Below, one piece after another: positions 43,947 to 51,666 of a DNA stretch of 64,000 nucleotides. The translations under genes were made by a program, and so were the position numbers. Position 1 is the stretch's first letter. Each line of letters begins with the position of its first letter. The notes beneath the pieces were generated by a model. That model did no database searches, was not told where the DNA came from, and worked only from the letters and a program-made list of their open reading frames with translations. The stretch is from Pseudomonas sp. RIT-PI-r (GTDB taxonomy: Bacteria > Pseudomonadota > Gammaproteobacteria > Pseudomonadales > Pseudomonadaceae), in contig NZ_LIGE01000023.1 in NCBI RefSeq assembly GCF_001297015.1, positions 186,001-250,000 of the forward strand. The letters are read 5' to 3'.

Positions 43947-44322
43947 GGCAAGGGCTTCTCTTATAGTCGGATCTGCCGCCACAACAACGCTGGCGGTGGC
44001 TTGGGCAGGTTCGGCACCATAGCAAATTGTTCGAAAAAGCACATAGAGGCGCGTATTTGACGGTCGAAATGAGAACCGGACGGTCGTCGCGGAGTCTACC
44101 GACCGATATACTCGCAACCTGCTCCGGTTTGTAAGGGGTTGCTGTGCGAAAACGTCGTTGGCCCGGCCTTTGCTCGGGATTAGCCGGTTTCGCAGAGTTT
44201 CTCCTTCAGGCGCCTTATGGAAAACGTGACGAACGTAGTATGTTCGGTGCTGAATCGTTTTTCCTGAAGACGGCTACCACCAGCAATACCAACAAGAGTC
44301 ACGGGTCAGAGGCACCCCCGGC
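43947..44322. other. Divergent intergenic region, MFS transporter / thioesterase
   Basis: 376 bases expected to hold both promoters. A 60-codon plus-strand frame (44144-44326) overlaps the thioesterase start but has no recognisable protein character. No repeat or strong hairpin was seen. Confidence 0.6.
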
Positions 44323-44727
44323 ATGATAGAGCTCGAACAAGAAGATCCGATCCCGCAAGGCGACCTGGCCTTGCAAATCACCGCACTCCCGCGCGAAACC
44401 AACGGCTTTGGCGATATTTTCGGCGGCTGGCTGGTAGCGCAGATGGATTTGGCCGGCACCGCAATGGCCAGCCGTGTCGCCGGTGGCCGCGTCGCCACCG
44501 TGGCCATCGACCGCATGGCGTTCCTTGTGCCTGTGGCAGTCGGCGCGCAATTGTCCTTTTATACCCAGACCCTGGAAATCGGCCGCAGCTCGATCCAGAT
44601 GATGGTCGAAGTGTGGAGCGACGACCCGCTGTCCAGCGAGTGGCGTAAAGTGACCGAAGCCGTGTTTGTCTTCGTCGCCATCGACGGCAGCGGCCGCACT
44701 CGCTCGGTTCCGCCACGCGCGCGTTAA
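44323..44727 (+). CDS. Acyl-CoA thioesterase, YciA-type hotdog fold
   Basis: 134 residues. The hotdog signature is clear: TNGFGDIFGGWLVAQMDLAG contains the catalytic Asp and the N-x-x-G-x-I-x-G-G pattern of YciA-like enzymes, and the strand VATVAIDRMAFLVPVAVG follows. It hydrolyses acyl-CoA thioesters in the cytoplasm. It is probably monocistronic, with the mutarotase gene starting 58 bases later. Confidence 0.9.
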   Translation: MIELEQEDPIPQGDLALQITALPRETNGFGDIFGGWLVAQMDLAGTAMASRVAGGRVATVAIDRMAFLVPVAVGAQLSFYTQTLEIGRSSIQMMVEVWSDDPLSSEWRKVTEAVFVFVAIDGSGRTRSVPPRAR

Positions 44728-44785
44728 ACCTGGCGGCCGTTTTACGGTCGATAATCGTCCCAAGTGTCTGATCGAGAGCTGTCCC

Positions 44786-45685
44786 ATGAACACGCCCAAC
44801 GTTGAAGCGGTGAAACTGGATGAACTGAACTGCTGGCGCATCCGCCACGGTCAGGCCGAAGTGCTGGTGGCCCAGCAAGGCGCGCACATCCTCAGTTATC
44901 AGATCGATGGGCAACCACCGATCATCTGGCTCAACGACAAGGCCGACTTCAAGACTGGCAAAAGCATTCGCGCCGGTGTGCCGGTGTGCTGGCCGTGGTT
45001 CGGCAAGTTCGAACGCAACCCGCAGAGCGTGCAGGCCATGTACACCGGTGCGCAACCGGCGCCCGCGCACGGTCTGGTGCGGGCGATGGATTGGCAACTG
45101 GGCGGCATCGAATCAGAGGCTGACGGCATCAAGGTCGAGTTCAAACTGCCCTACCCCGAGGGTGGCCTGCCGGGCTGGCCGCATCAGGTCGATCTGACCC
45201 TGACCCTGCATTTGTCCGAGCAACTGAGCTTCAGCCTCACCAGCCACAACCGCGGCAGTGAAACCGTCAGCCTGAGTCAGGCGCTGCACACTTATTTCGC
45301 GGTCAGTGATGTGCGCCATGTGCACGTCGACGGTGTCGATGGTTTGAATTACATCGAAACGCTGGATGACTGGAAAACCAACAGTCAGCAAGGCGATCTG
45401 CATTTTGCCGGTGAGACCGACCGCATCTACCTCGATGCGCCGCCACAGCTGAGCATTGTCGATCCAACGTGGGAACGACGCATTGTGCTGACGGCTACCG
45501 GCTCACGCACGGCGGTGATCTGGAACCCGTGGATCGATCGCGCGGCGGCATTGGCCGACATGGACAACGATGGCTGGCAGCGCATGTTGTGCATCGAGAC
45601 GGCGAACGTGATGGATGACATCGTCACGCTCGCACCAGGGGCGAGCCATACCATGGGTGTTAGCGTCGACAGCAAAGCGCTTTAA
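44786..45685 (+). CDS. yeaD: D-hexose-6-phosphate mutarotase (YeaD-like)
   Basis: 299 residues from ATG 44786; the longer frame reaching back into the thioesterase gene is not needed. Galactose-mutarotase-like fold: GAHILSYQIDGQPPIIWLN, the sugar-phosphate site GVPVCWPWFGKF, the base-containing HGLVRAMDW and the C-terminal VIWNPWIDRAAALADM with a catalytic Glu in LCIETANV. It interconverts alpha and beta glucose-6-phosphate. A family B repeat begins five bases after the stop. Confidence 0.92.
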   Translation: MNTPNVEAVKLDELNCWRIRHGQAEVLVAQQGAHILSYQIDGQPPIIWLNDKADFKTGKSIRAGVPVCWPWFGKFERNPQSVQAMYTGAQPAPAHGLVRAMDWQLGGIESEADGIKVEFKLPYPEGGLPGWPHQVDLTLTLHLSEQLSFSLTSHNRGSETVSLSQALHTYFAVSDVRHVHVDGVDGLNYIETLDDWKTNSQQGDLHFAGETDRIYLDAPPQLSIVDPTWERRIVLTATGSRTAVIWNPWIDRAAALADMDNDGWQRMLCIETANVMDDIVTLAPGASHTMGVSVDSKAL

Positions 45686-45689
45686 GATC

Positions 45690-45765
45690 AAAAGATCGCA
45701 GCCTGCGGCAGCTCCTACATTGGAATGCATTTCCCTGTAGGAGCTGCCGCAGGCTGCGATCTTTT
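45690..45765. repeat. REP-type inverted pair, family B
   Basis: Arms AAAAGATCGCAGCCTGCGGC and complement. It differs from the other B copies by CTGCGG for CTTCGG in both arms, a paired change that keeps the stem. It fills the gap between two converging genes. Confidence 0.92.
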
Positions 45766-45768
45766 GCT

Positions 45769-46305
45769 TTAGAGATCAGACTCCTGCACCACCCGCACTT
45801 TGTCCGCTTCCAGCGCATACGCCGCGTCCGCCAGGTCATTGCTGACCTTCTCGACTTTCAGCGTGCCGGTCACCCACAGCGGCGTGTAGATATCGTCCAG
45901 TTTCAAACCCTTCGGATACCGCACCAGCACCAGTTGATTTGGCGGCGGTGGCGGCACGTGGATGCACGCGCCCGGGTACGGCACGAGGAAGAACAGCGTG
46001 CTGCGGCCCTTGGCGTCGGACTCCAGCGGCACCGGATAACCACCAATGCGGATGTGTTTGTCGTTCATCGACGCCACGGTTTTGGTCGAATACATCACCG
46101 CCGGCAGACCTTTGGCCTGTTTCATCCCGCCCTTCTCGGTGAAGGTGCCGGTGGCTTCCGGGGAGTTGTGGTCGATTTCAGGCATGGCCTCGAGGGCCTT
46201 TTGGTCCGACTTGGGCATCAGTTCGAGCCAGTCGGTTTCCGGCAGTTCGCCGGCGTGGGCCAAACCGCTGCCCAGGAAGAGGAGAGTCAACAGAAGACGG
46301 CGCAT
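45769..46305 (-). CDS. Exported DUF3299 protein
   Basis: 178 residues with a signal peptide (LLLTLLFLGSGLAHA). The mature part has DWLELMPKSDQ near the start and FFLVPYPGACIHVPPPPPNQ, the strongest conserved feature of DUF3299 proteins (Cys-x-His followed by a proline run, possibly metal-binding). The function of the family is not known to me. It has a single Cys in the mature part and no lipobox, so it should be soluble in the periplasm. Confidence 0.85.
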   Translation of the reverse strand: MRRLLLTLLFLGSGLAHAGELPETDWLELMPKSDQKALEAMPEIDHNSPEATGTFTEKGGMKQAKGLPAVMYSTKTVASMNDKHIRIGGYPVPLESDAKGRSTLFFLVPYPGACIHVPPPPPNQLVLVRYPKGLKLDDIYTPLWVTGTLKVEKVSNDLADAAYALEADKVRVVQESDL

Positions 46306-46398
46306 GAAAGTGCTCGGTATAGAAAGGAAGGAACAGTGAATCGCCGAGCATTCTAGCCCTCCCGGCCACTTTGGCAGAGAGGGCTTTGTCGCTTTGGA

Positions 46399-46644
46399 TC
46401 AGTTCTTTTTGATCAGGCCGTAGATCACCAGCAACACGATTGCGCCAACCAGTGCGCCGATGAAACCTGCGCCCTCGCCCGCGTGGTAGATGCCCAGAGC
46501 CTGGCCGCCGTAAGTGGCCGCCAGCGAACCGCCGATACCGAGCAGGATGGTCATGATCCAGCCCATGCTGTCATCGCCCGGTTTCAGGAACCGTGCCAGC
46601 AGGCCGACGATCAAGCCGATAAAGATGGTTCCGATAATTCCCAT
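46399..46644 (-). CDS. GlsB/YeaQ/YmgE family small membrane protein
   Basis: 81 residues with three hydrophobic segments. The N-terminus GIIGTIFIGLIVGLLARFLK, the middle GWIMTILLGIGGSLAATYGG and the Gly-rich tail GFIGALVGAIVLLVIYGLI fit the transglycosylase-associated protein family (PF04226), small stress-linked inner-membrane proteins of unknown activity. It stands alone. Confidence 0.92.
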   Translation of the reverse strand: MGIIGTIFIGLIVGLLARFLKPGDDSMGWIMTILLGIGGSLAATYGGQALGIYHAGEGAGFIGALVGAIVLLVIYGLIKKN

Positions 46645-46753
46645 GGCAATTCCCTCTCAAAGATAGATATGCGAAGCCTAGTCAGACTTTGGCATCCTGC
46701 CATGAGAGAACGGCGGCCCCTGAATGGTTCCGCCGCTGCCACATGAAACTGTT

Positions 46754-47836
46754 TTACTCGGCGATCAGCGCTTCGACCTTGACGATCTGAGCCTGCAGCG
46801 TGGCCATGTCGGCGCAGCGCAGATTGGCGTGACCGACCTTGCGCCCGGCCTTGAAGGCTTTGCCGTAGTGATGCAGGTGGCAATCGTCGATGGCGATGAC
46901 CTTCTCAACCGGCGGAACGACGCCGATGAAGTTGAGCATTGCGCTCTCGCCAACCTTGGCCGTCGAACCCAACGGCAGGCCGGCAACGGCGCGCAGGTGG
47001 TTTTCGAACTGGCTGCACTCGGCGCCTTCGGTGGTCCAGTGCCCGGAGTTGTGCACACGTGGGGCGATTTCGTTGGCCTTGAGGCCACCGTCGACTTCAA
47101 AGAACTCGAACGCCATGACGCCGACGTAGTCGAGTTGCTTGAGCACCCGGCTCGAGTAGTCTTCGGCCAACGCCTGCAACGGGTGATCGGTGCTGGCCAC
47201 CGACAGCTTGAGGATGCCGCTGTCGTGGGTGTTGTGTACCAACGGATAGAACCTGGTTTCGCCATCGCGGGCACGCACGGCGATCAGCGAGACCTCACCG
47301 GTGAACGGCACAAAGCCTTCCAGCAGGCAGGACACGCTGCCCAGTTCGGCGAAAGTACCTACCACGTCTTCCGGCTTGCGCAGGACTTTCTGGCCCTTGC
47401 CGTCATAACCCAGGGTACGGGTTTTCAGCACGGCCGGCAGACCGATCGAAGCCACGGCAGCATCCAGATCGGCTTGCGATTGAATGTCGGCGAAGGCCGG
47501 CGTCGGGATGCCCAGGTCCTTGAACATGCTCTTTTCGAACCAGCGATCACGAGCGATGCGCAGGGCTTCGGCGCTCGGATAAACCGGCACAAACTGCGAG
47601 AGGAATGCCACGGTTTCGGCCGGGACGCTTTCGAACTCGAAGGTCACCAGATCGACTTCATCGGCCAGTTGGCGCAGATGATCCTGATCGCCGTAATCGG
47701 CCCGCAGGTGTTCGCCCAGCGCGGCCGCACAGGCGTCCGGCGCAGGGTCGAGGAAAGCGAAGTTCATGCCCAGCGGAGTGCCCGCCAGGGCCAACATGCG
47801 ACCCAACTGGCCGCCACCGATTACACCGATCTTCAT
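46754..47836 (-). CDS. purK: PurK, N5-carboxyaminoimidazole ribonucleotide synthase
   Basis: 360 residues from ATG 47836. The start MKIGVIGGGQLGRMLALAG is the family hallmark; an ATP-grasp domain follows (LKTRTLGYDGKGQKVLR, FELEV-like FEFFEVDGGLKANEIAPRVH). PurK uses ATP and bicarbonate to convert AIR to N5-CAIR, which PurE then rearranges. It starts 10 bases after purE, forming a purEK operon. Confidence 0.97.
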   Translation of the reverse strand: MKIGVIGGGQLGRMLALAGTPLGMNFAFLDPAPDACAAALGEHLRADYGDQDHLRQLADEVDLVTFEFESVPAETVAFLSQFVPVYPSAEALRIARDRWFEKSMFKDLGIPTPAFADIQSQADLDAAVASIGLPAVLKTRTLGYDGKGQKVLRKPEDVVGTFAELGSVSCLLEGFVPFTGEVSLIAVRARDGETRFYPLVHNTHDSGILKLSVASTDHPLQALAEDYSSRVLKQLDYVGVMAFEFFEVDGGLKANEIAPRVHNSGHWTTEGAECSQFENHLRAVAGLPLGSTAKVGESAMLNFIGVVPPVEKVIAIDDCHLHHYGKAFKAGRKVGHANLRCADMATLQAQIVKVEALIAE

Positions 47837-47846
47837 CTCAACAACC

Positions 47847-48338
47847 TCAGGCAATACGTGGGTCTGGATTGTCCAGGACGCTGTCTGTCTGCTCGGCACG
47901 GAAGGTTTTCAGTACCGCGTGGAACTGTGGATGCTTGGCGCCGAGGATGCTCGCCGAGAGCAGCGCGGCGTTGATCGCACCGGCCTTGCCGATGGCCAGG
48001 GTGGCGACCGGAATGCCCGCTGGCATCTGCACGATCGACAGCAGCGAGTCGACGCCCGAGAGCATGGCCGACTGCACTGGCACGCCCAGCACCGGCAGGT
48101 GGGTCTTGGCCGCACACATGCCTGGCAAGTGGGCTGCGCCACCGGCACCGGCGATAATCACCTCGATGCCGCGGCCTTCAGCCTCTTCGGCGTACTGGAA
48201 CAGCAGATCCGGGGTGCGATGGGCAGAGACCACCTTGACCTCGTACGGGATGCCGAGCTTTTCCAGCATATCGGCGGTGTGGCTAAGGGTGGACCAATCG
48301 GACTTGGAGCCCATGATCACGCCAACCAGTGCACTCAT
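47847..48338 (-). CDS. purE: PurE, N5-CAIR mutase
   Basis: 163 residues from ATG 48338; the frame extends upstream but [20 protein letters not shown] is the standard PurE start. Active-site segments [15 protein letters not shown] and [13 protein letters not shown] are all present (Ser, Asp and His as in class I PurE). It acts right after PurK in purine synthesis. The leader contains a terminator-like hairpin 49 bases upstream. Confidence 0.97.
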   Translation of the reverse strand: MSALVGVIMGSKSDWSTLSHTADMLEKLGIPYEVKVVSAHRTPDLLFQYAEEAEGRGIEVIIAGAGGAAHLPGMCAAKTHLPVLGVPVQSAMLSGVDSLLSIVQMPAGIPVATLAIGKAGAINAALLSASILGAKHPQFHAVLKTFRAEQTDSVLDNPDPRIA

Positions 48339-48386
48339 CGTCGCGCCTCTTCTCTCTGGAGCGCCCGCAGGCGCGTCATAAAACAA

Positions 48387-48411
48387 CAAGCCACGCAGGT
48401 TGCGTGGCTTG
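48387..48411 (-). promoter_or_regulatory. Terminator-like hairpin in the purEK leader
   Basis: On the minus strand CAAGCCACGCA/TGCGTGGCTTG forms an 11-bp perfect stem with a 3-base loop, followed by TTGTTTTATG. A -10-like TATACT lies at 48454-48459 on the same strand, so the hairpin would be transcribed about 40-60 nt into the leader. A second GGCC-rich stem between them could compete with it. This is the arrangement of an attenuator; the signal sensed is unknown. Confidence 0.55.
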
Positions 48412-48563
48412 ATTGTACGAAAAATGGCCGGACGTGCCGGCCGAAGGCCGCGCAGTATACCGCAAAGAAAGCAATAAACAGCCCCCGAAACGACCATCTG
48501 TCAAATGAGCGAAAGGCCCGGTTTTATTGACCTGAAGGTCAGCGCCGCAACACCACAAATCCC

Positions 48564-48652
48564 TGTAGGAGTGAGCCTGCTCGCGATGGCGGTGTGTCAG
48601 TCACATCATCGTTGAATGTGCAGACGCTATCGCGAGCAGGCTCACTCCTACA
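48564..48652. repeat. REP-type inverted pair, family A
   Basis: Arms TGTAGGAGTGAGCCTGCTCG and complement, separated by a longer, poorly paired middle of about 35 bases. It lies downstream of the lysR gene and upstream of purE. Confidence 0.92.
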
Positions 48653-48668
48653 AGGGGTCCGCGTAGGG

Positions 48669-49577
48669 TCAGGAAGCTTGCGCGGCGCCGCCTTCAAGCT
48701 TGCGCCACAACAATCGCACGTTGGCTTTGCGTACCAAGGCGCAGCGGTAGAGGCGAATCTCCAGCGGCACATGCCATTGCGGGCCGCCGCAGACCACCAG
48801 TTCGCCACGCGCCAGCTCGGCCCGCACGCTCAGTTGCGGCACCCAGGCAATGCCGAGTCCTTCCAGCGCCATGCTCTTCAAGCTGTCAGCCATCGCGGTT
48901 TCGTAAATAGTGGTGAAGCGCAACTGACGCTGACGCAGCAAGCCATTCACCGAACGCCCGAGAAACGCCCCGGCGCTATAAGCCAGCAACGGCACGCTCG
49001 CTTCTCCTTCCAGATCGAACAGCGGCTTGCCCTCCGCATCCGCCGCACACACCGGCAGCATCTCGGTCTGGCCCAAATGCAGCGAGGGGAAAATCTCCGG
49101 GTCCATCTGCATCGCCGCGTCCGGGTCATAGAACGCCAGCATCAGATCGCAGCCGCCTTCACGCAACGCATGCACCGCGTCACCCACGTTAGTTGCGACC
49201 AGCCGAGTGGCGATGTTCAAGCCTTCATTACGCAGTTGCGCGATCCAGCGCGGGAAGAAACCCAGCGCCAGCGAGTGAGCGGCAGCGACTTGCATCACTT
49301 CGCCCTGCCCGCCTTCCAGATGATGCAAATGACGCAGCACTTCACCGAGCTGTTCGACCACGGTGCGTGCGGTCACCAGAAACAGCTGCCCCGCCGCCGT
49401 CAGCTCGATCGGCGTGCGCGAGCGGTTGACCAGGGTCAGCCCCAATGCGGCTTCCAGACTGCGGATCCGCCGACTGAACGCCGGCTGAGTCACGAAGCGC
49501 CGTTCGGCTGCCTGCGAGAAGCTGCGGGTGGCGGCCAGAGCACTGAAGTCCTCGAGCCATTTGCTTTCCAGATTCAT
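48669..49577 (-). CDS. LysR-family regulator divergent from aspA
   Basis: 302 residues from ATG 49577, chosen because GGGAGGAC lies just upstream. The N-terminal helix-turn-helix is typical (FSALAATRSFSQAAERRFVT, QPAFSRRIRSLEAALGLTLV) and the rest is a periplasmic-binding-type effector domain. Placed head to head with aspA, it probably controls aspartase and perhaps the downstream symporter; a T-N11-A dyad lies in the shared gap. The co-inducer is unknown, aspartate or fumarate being natural guesses. Confidence 0.93.
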   Translation of the reverse strand: MNLESKWLEDFSALAATRSFSQAAERRFVTQPAFSRRIRSLEAALGLTLVNRSRTPIELTAAGQLFLVTARTVVEQLGEVLRHLHHLEGGQGEVMQVAAAHSLALGFFPRWIAQLRNEGLNIATRLVATNVGDAVHALREGGCDLMLAFYDPDAAMQMDPEIFPSLHLGQTEMLPVCAADAEGKPLFDLEGEASVPLLAYSAGAFLGRSVNGLLRQRQLRFTTIYETAMADSLKSMALEGLGIAWVPQLSVRAELARGELVVCGGPQWHVPLEIRLYRCALVRKANVRLLWRKLEGGAAQAS

Positions 49578-49644
49578 CACGTCCTCCCGGACACGCACCA
49601 AAACAGGTCACACGTCTGCCGCACACGCGGCGTCACACGGGCAT

Positions 49645-49661
49645 TATGCCGAATGTGCATA
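49645..49661. promoter_or_regulatory. Probable LysR-type operator between lysR and aspA
   Basis: TATGCCGAATGTGCATA: perfect five-base arms TATGC/GCATA around seven bases, containing the T-N11-A core of LysR-type sites. It lies 68 bases from the regulator start and about 97 from aspA. Confidence 0.55.
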
Positions 49662-49757
49662 GGGCAGTGCTTAACAGCATTGGCCCAAAATTTCCCACAA
49701 GCCTAGCATTCGCAGCGTTCCGGCACAGACCGGGTCCATATCGAGATGATTTCTATC

Positions 49758-51182
49758 ATGTCCTCCGCTGCATCTTTCCGCACAGAAAACGACCTGCTTG
49801 GCGCCCTCGAAGTACCGGCTCAAGCGTATTACGGCATCCAGACCCTGCGAGCGGTGAACAACTTCCGCCTCTCGGGCGTTCCGATTTCGCATTACCCGAA
49901 ACTGGTTGTCGGCCTGGCAATGGTCAAACAGGCCGCTGCTGACGCCAACCGCGAGTTGGGTCACCTGAGCGAAGCCAAGCACGCTGCCATCAGCGAAGCC
50001 TGTGCCCGATTGATCCGCGGTGATTTCCACGAAGAGTTCGTGGTCGACATGATTCAAGGTGGCGCCGGTACTTCCACCAACATGAACGCCAACGAAGTGA
50101 TCGCCAACATTGCGCTCGAAGCAATGGGTCACCAGAAAGGCGAGTACCAGTACTTGCACCCGAACGACGACGTCAACATGGCGCAGTCGACCAACGACGC
50201 TTACCCAACGGCAATCCGCCTGGGTCTGTTGCTCGGTCACGACACCTTGCTGGCCAGTCTCGACAGCCTGATTCAGGCATTCGCGGCCAAGGGCAAAGAA
50301 TTCGATCACGTCCTGAAAATGGGCCGTACCCAGCTGCAAGACGCCGTGCCGATGACCCTCGGCCAGGAATTCCGTGCCTTCGCCACCACCATGGGCGAAG
50401 ACTTGGCCCGTCTGAAGACGCTGGCTCCTGAACTGCTGACTGAAGTGAACCTGGGCGGCACCGCGATCGGTACCGGCATCAACGCCGACCCGCGTTATCA
50501 AGCGCTGGCGGTACAGCGTCTGGCCCTGATCAGCGGTCAACCGCTGGTTCCAGCCGCCGACCTGATCGAAGCGACTTCCGACATGGGCGCCTTCGTGCTG
50601 TTCTCCGGCATGCTCAAGCGTACTGCGGTGAAGCTGTCGAAGATCTGCAACGACTTGCGCCTGCTGTCCAGCGGCCCACGCACCGGCATCAACGAAATCA
50701 ACCTGCCAGCGCGTCAGCCAGGCAGCTCGATCATGCCTGGCAAGGTCAACCCGGTCATCCCGGAAGCCGTTAACCAAGTAGCGTTCCAAGTGATCGGTAA
50801 CGATCTGGCGCTGACCATGGCAGCCGAAGGCGGCCAACTGCAGCTGAACGTGATGGAACCGCTGATCGCTTTCAAGATCTTCGACTCGATCCGCCTGCTG
50901 CAACGCGCCATGGACATGCTGCGCGAGCACTGCATCGTCGGCATCACCGCCAACGAAGCGCGCTGCCGCGAACTGGTCGAGCACTCGATCGGTCTGGTCA
51001 CCGCACTGAACCCGTACATCGGCTACAAAAACGCCACCCGTATCGCCGGCCTCGCCCTTGAAAGCGGCCGCGGCGTGCTGGAACTGGTGCGCGAAGAGGG
51101 TCTGCTCGACGAAGCCATGCTCGCCGACATCCTGCGCCCGGAAAACATGATTGCTCCGCGTCTGGTTCCGCTCAAAGGCTGA
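49758..51182 (+). CDS. aspA: Aspartate ammonia-lyase
   Basis: 474 residues from ATG 49758, giving MSSAASFRTENDLLGALEVP; an ATG four codons earlier (49746) is also possible. The fumarase/aspartase signature GSSIMPGKVNP holds the catalytic Ser, and the substrate loops GAGTSTNMNANEV and AQSTNDAYPT are present. It splits aspartate into fumarate and ammonia. Together with the following symporter and asparaginase it makes a route for taking up and using amino acids of the aspartate group. Confidence 0.97.
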   Translation: MSSAASFRTENDLLGALEVPAQAYYGIQTLRAVNNFRLSGVPISHYPKLVVGLAMVKQAAADANRELGHLSEAKHAAISEACARLIRGDFHEEFVVDMIQGGAGTSTNMNANEVIANIALEAMGHQKGEYQYLHPNDDVNMAQSTNDAYPTAIRLGLLLGHDTLLASLDSLIQAFAAKGKEFDHVLKMGRTQLQDAVPMTLGQEFRAFATTMGEDLARLKTLAPELLTEVNLGGTAIGTGINADPRYQALAVQRLALISGQPLVPAADLIEATSDMGAFVLFSGMLKRTAVKLSKICNDLRLLSSGPRTGINEINLPARQPGSSIMPGKVNPVIPEAVNQVAFQVIGNDLALTMAAEGGQLQLNVMEPLIAFKIFDSIRLLQRAMDMLREHCIVGITANEARCRELVEHSIGLVTALNPYIGYKNATRIAGLALESGRGVLELVREEGLLDEAMLADILRPENMIAPRLVPLKG

Positions 51183-51245
51183 ACCGACACGTTACTTGTA
51201 GCACCGCTCACCAGGTCGAGGGACTAGACACCTCTCACCTTTTGA

Positions 51246-51280
51246 GGGCTTGGGGATTTAGTCCCCAAGCCCTTTTTTTT
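51246..51280 (+). terminator. Intrinsic terminator after aspA
   Basis: GGGCTTGGGGA/TCCCCAAGCCC stem with a five-base loop and eight T residues; textbook form, 63 bases after the aspA stop. Confidence 0.96.
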
Positions 51281-51329
51281 AACTTCTTTGCGGGCAGGAC
51301 GTTAAATGTTTTGTGTATTTGATACCGCC

Positions 51330-51400
51330 AAGATCGCAGCCTTCGGCAGCTCCTACATGGATGACGTAAACCTGTAGGAGCTGCCGAAGGCTGCGATCTT
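51330..51400. repeat. REP-type inverted pair, family B
   Basis: Arms AAGATCGCAGCCTTCGGCAG and complement with a short loop, between the aspA terminator and the symporter leader. Confidence 0.92.
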
Positions 51401-51666
51401 TTGATCTTGCAGCACCCTCGTTTCGTCGCTTGCACCACTACCGTGCAGACGGGCGCGCCACTGATCGGTATAGTGCCGCCCCTCTTCGCGTGAGCGGTCG
51501 TCGGTAACGAGGCCATAACCCATGCGAAACCCGAACTAATAACAAACCCGCGAAATGGACCGGGACGAAACCTTCGCCTCACCCGTCGTGCCGCGCGCAC
51601 ACCGGTGTAACACGATGTTTCTTCCATCCAGCATTTGCTTACACAATAAACAGCGAGGAAAAATCC
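51401..51666 (+). promoter_or_regulatory. Promoter and long leader of the AGCS symporter gene
   Basis: 266 bases without a gene. A -10-like TATAGT at 51469-51474 would give a leader of about 185 nt with several possible stems (for example CCTC...GAGG at 51480-51513). No known riboswitch was recognised. A GAGGAAAAATCC ribosome site precedes the gene. Confidence 0.45.

Noticed and set aside
44144..44326. 60-codon frame upstream of the thioesterase gene
   Set aside because: Overlaps the thioesterase start, lacks a ribosome site and protein-like character.
48339..48497. Upstream extension of the purE frame
   Set aside because: It crosses the leader hairpin and is absent from normal PurE proteins; start at 48338 is standard.
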